A DNA stretch of 6,272 nucleotides. Origin: SAR202 cluster bacterium. Lineage in GTDB: Bacteria > Chloroflexota > Dehalococcoidia > Lucifugimonadales > JASMAO01. Under the pieces are notes generated by a model. It was not told the origin of the DNA, ran no database searches, and saw only the letters and a list, made by a program, of their open reading frames with translations. Below, in pieces: positions 5,890 to 6,272 of this stretch. The stretch lies in NCBI GenBank assembly GCA_030754315.1, contig JASMAO010000068.1:1-6272 (forward strand), written 5' to 3'. Each line of letters starts with the position of its first letter. The first letter of the stretch is position 1. The translations under genes and the position numbers were made by a program.

Positions 5890-6272
5890 TCAATCTGCTG
5901 CCACGATAACTCCTCTCAATCGTAGCTCTGGAAGGTGACTATTACGCGATTCTTCGCTCAGGGGATTGGAAACCAGTATCACCTGTCTCAAGTTCGGCAT
6001 ATTAAGAAGAGGAGAGATATCGGTGATCTCATTCCCATCAAGATTTATATATTCAAGGCTCGGCTGATCCTGCAGCGGGCTAATGTCTGAGATTCTCCCG
6101 AATGTCAGTGTTAGTTTCCTTAAAGGCGGTATTCTTGTTAATGGATCAAGATATCTTATCACTCTTGCTCTAAGATCGATGGTGTCCAAAAAGTGTGACT
6201 TCTCGAGCAGCTCAGCAAAACCATCGAGATCGTCTTCAAATACTAGAAAACCGTGTATCTGTAGAATTCTTA
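5890..6272 (-). CDS. Leucine-rich-repeat protein, C-terminal part (5' end beyond window)
   Basis: The frame is open from the right edge to a stop at 5890-5892 and encodes 126 residues. An in-frame TTG at 6189 is not the start, because the frame and sensible sequence (GFLVFEDDLDGFAELLEKSHFLDTIDL) continue past it to the edge. Two clean 22-residue repeats of SDS22/internalin type are visible, ISDISPLQDQPSLEYINLDGNE and ITDISPLLNMPNLRQVILVSNP, preceded by a diverged one (IRYLDPLTRIPPLRKLTLTFGR). The end, NPLSEESRNSHLPELRLRGVIV, is a common cap of such bacterial repeat proteins. Repeats of this kind form a curved protein-binding surface; the partner is unknown. The N-terminus that would show export or an attached domain is outside the window. 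A 421-base gap separates it from the amidase, so a shared function is not indicated. Confidence 0.8.
   Translation of the reverse strand, partial: RILQIHGFLVFEDDLDGFAELLEKSHFLDTIDLRARVIRYLDPLTRIPPLRKLTLTFGRISDISPLQDQPSLEYINLDGNEITDISPLLNMPNLRQVILVSNPLSEESRNSHLPELRLRGVIVAAD

Overview
The window reads as a stretch of a free-living, probably environmental bacterial chromosome of moderate GC and low coding density. The gene types (a dipeptide-type ABC permease, an amidase, a haloacid-dehalogenase-like HAD protein, a metallo-beta-lactamase-fold protein with a zinc ribbon, an MFS carrier and an SDS22/internalin-like leucine-rich-repeat protein) are a mix I associate with uncultured marine Chloroflexota (SAR202-like) and similar heterotrophs. 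That taxonomic guess rests on protein style only and is weak.

Layout: positions 1-117 (+) hold the last 38 codons of a peptide/nickel-type ABC permease. Positions 167-226 (+) are the 3' part of a tRNA-Leu(UAA) with CCA, whose 5' half cannot be found. It may be a displaced attachment-site fragment. Everything after that is on the minus strand. In transcription order (right to left) these are a leucine-rich-repeat protein running off the right edge (5890-6272), a 420-base gap, an amidase (4014-5468), a HAD protein (3075-3797), a decayed C-terminal piece resembling NDP-forming acyl-CoA synthetases (2767-3072), a zinc-ribbon/MBL-fold protein (1953-2804), a 316-base gap, and an MFS carrier (332-1636).

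Three gene-model points matter. The amidase has no ATG, GTG or TTG before its conserved 76-residue N-terminal part. A strong AGGAG sits 5 or 8 bases before two ATT codons, so it either uses ATT as its start or has lost its start codon. The HAD gene most likely starts at a TTG with a good Shine-Dalgarno rather than at a GTG 41 codons upstream. The MBL gene may start at a GTG one base after the stop of the acyl-CoA-synthetase remnant rather than at the upstream ATG.

Functionally, amidase, HAD, MBL protein and MFS carrier together look like a small-molecule uptake and catabolism neighbourhood (amide cleavage, acid transport). Nothing in the sequence fixes a substrate, and the gaps of about 150-420 bases argue against one tight operon. 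I see no CRISPR array, transposase, integrase or clearly new multi-gene system. The points most worth checking are the ATT start, the pseudogene junction at the HAD stop and the tRNA fragment.
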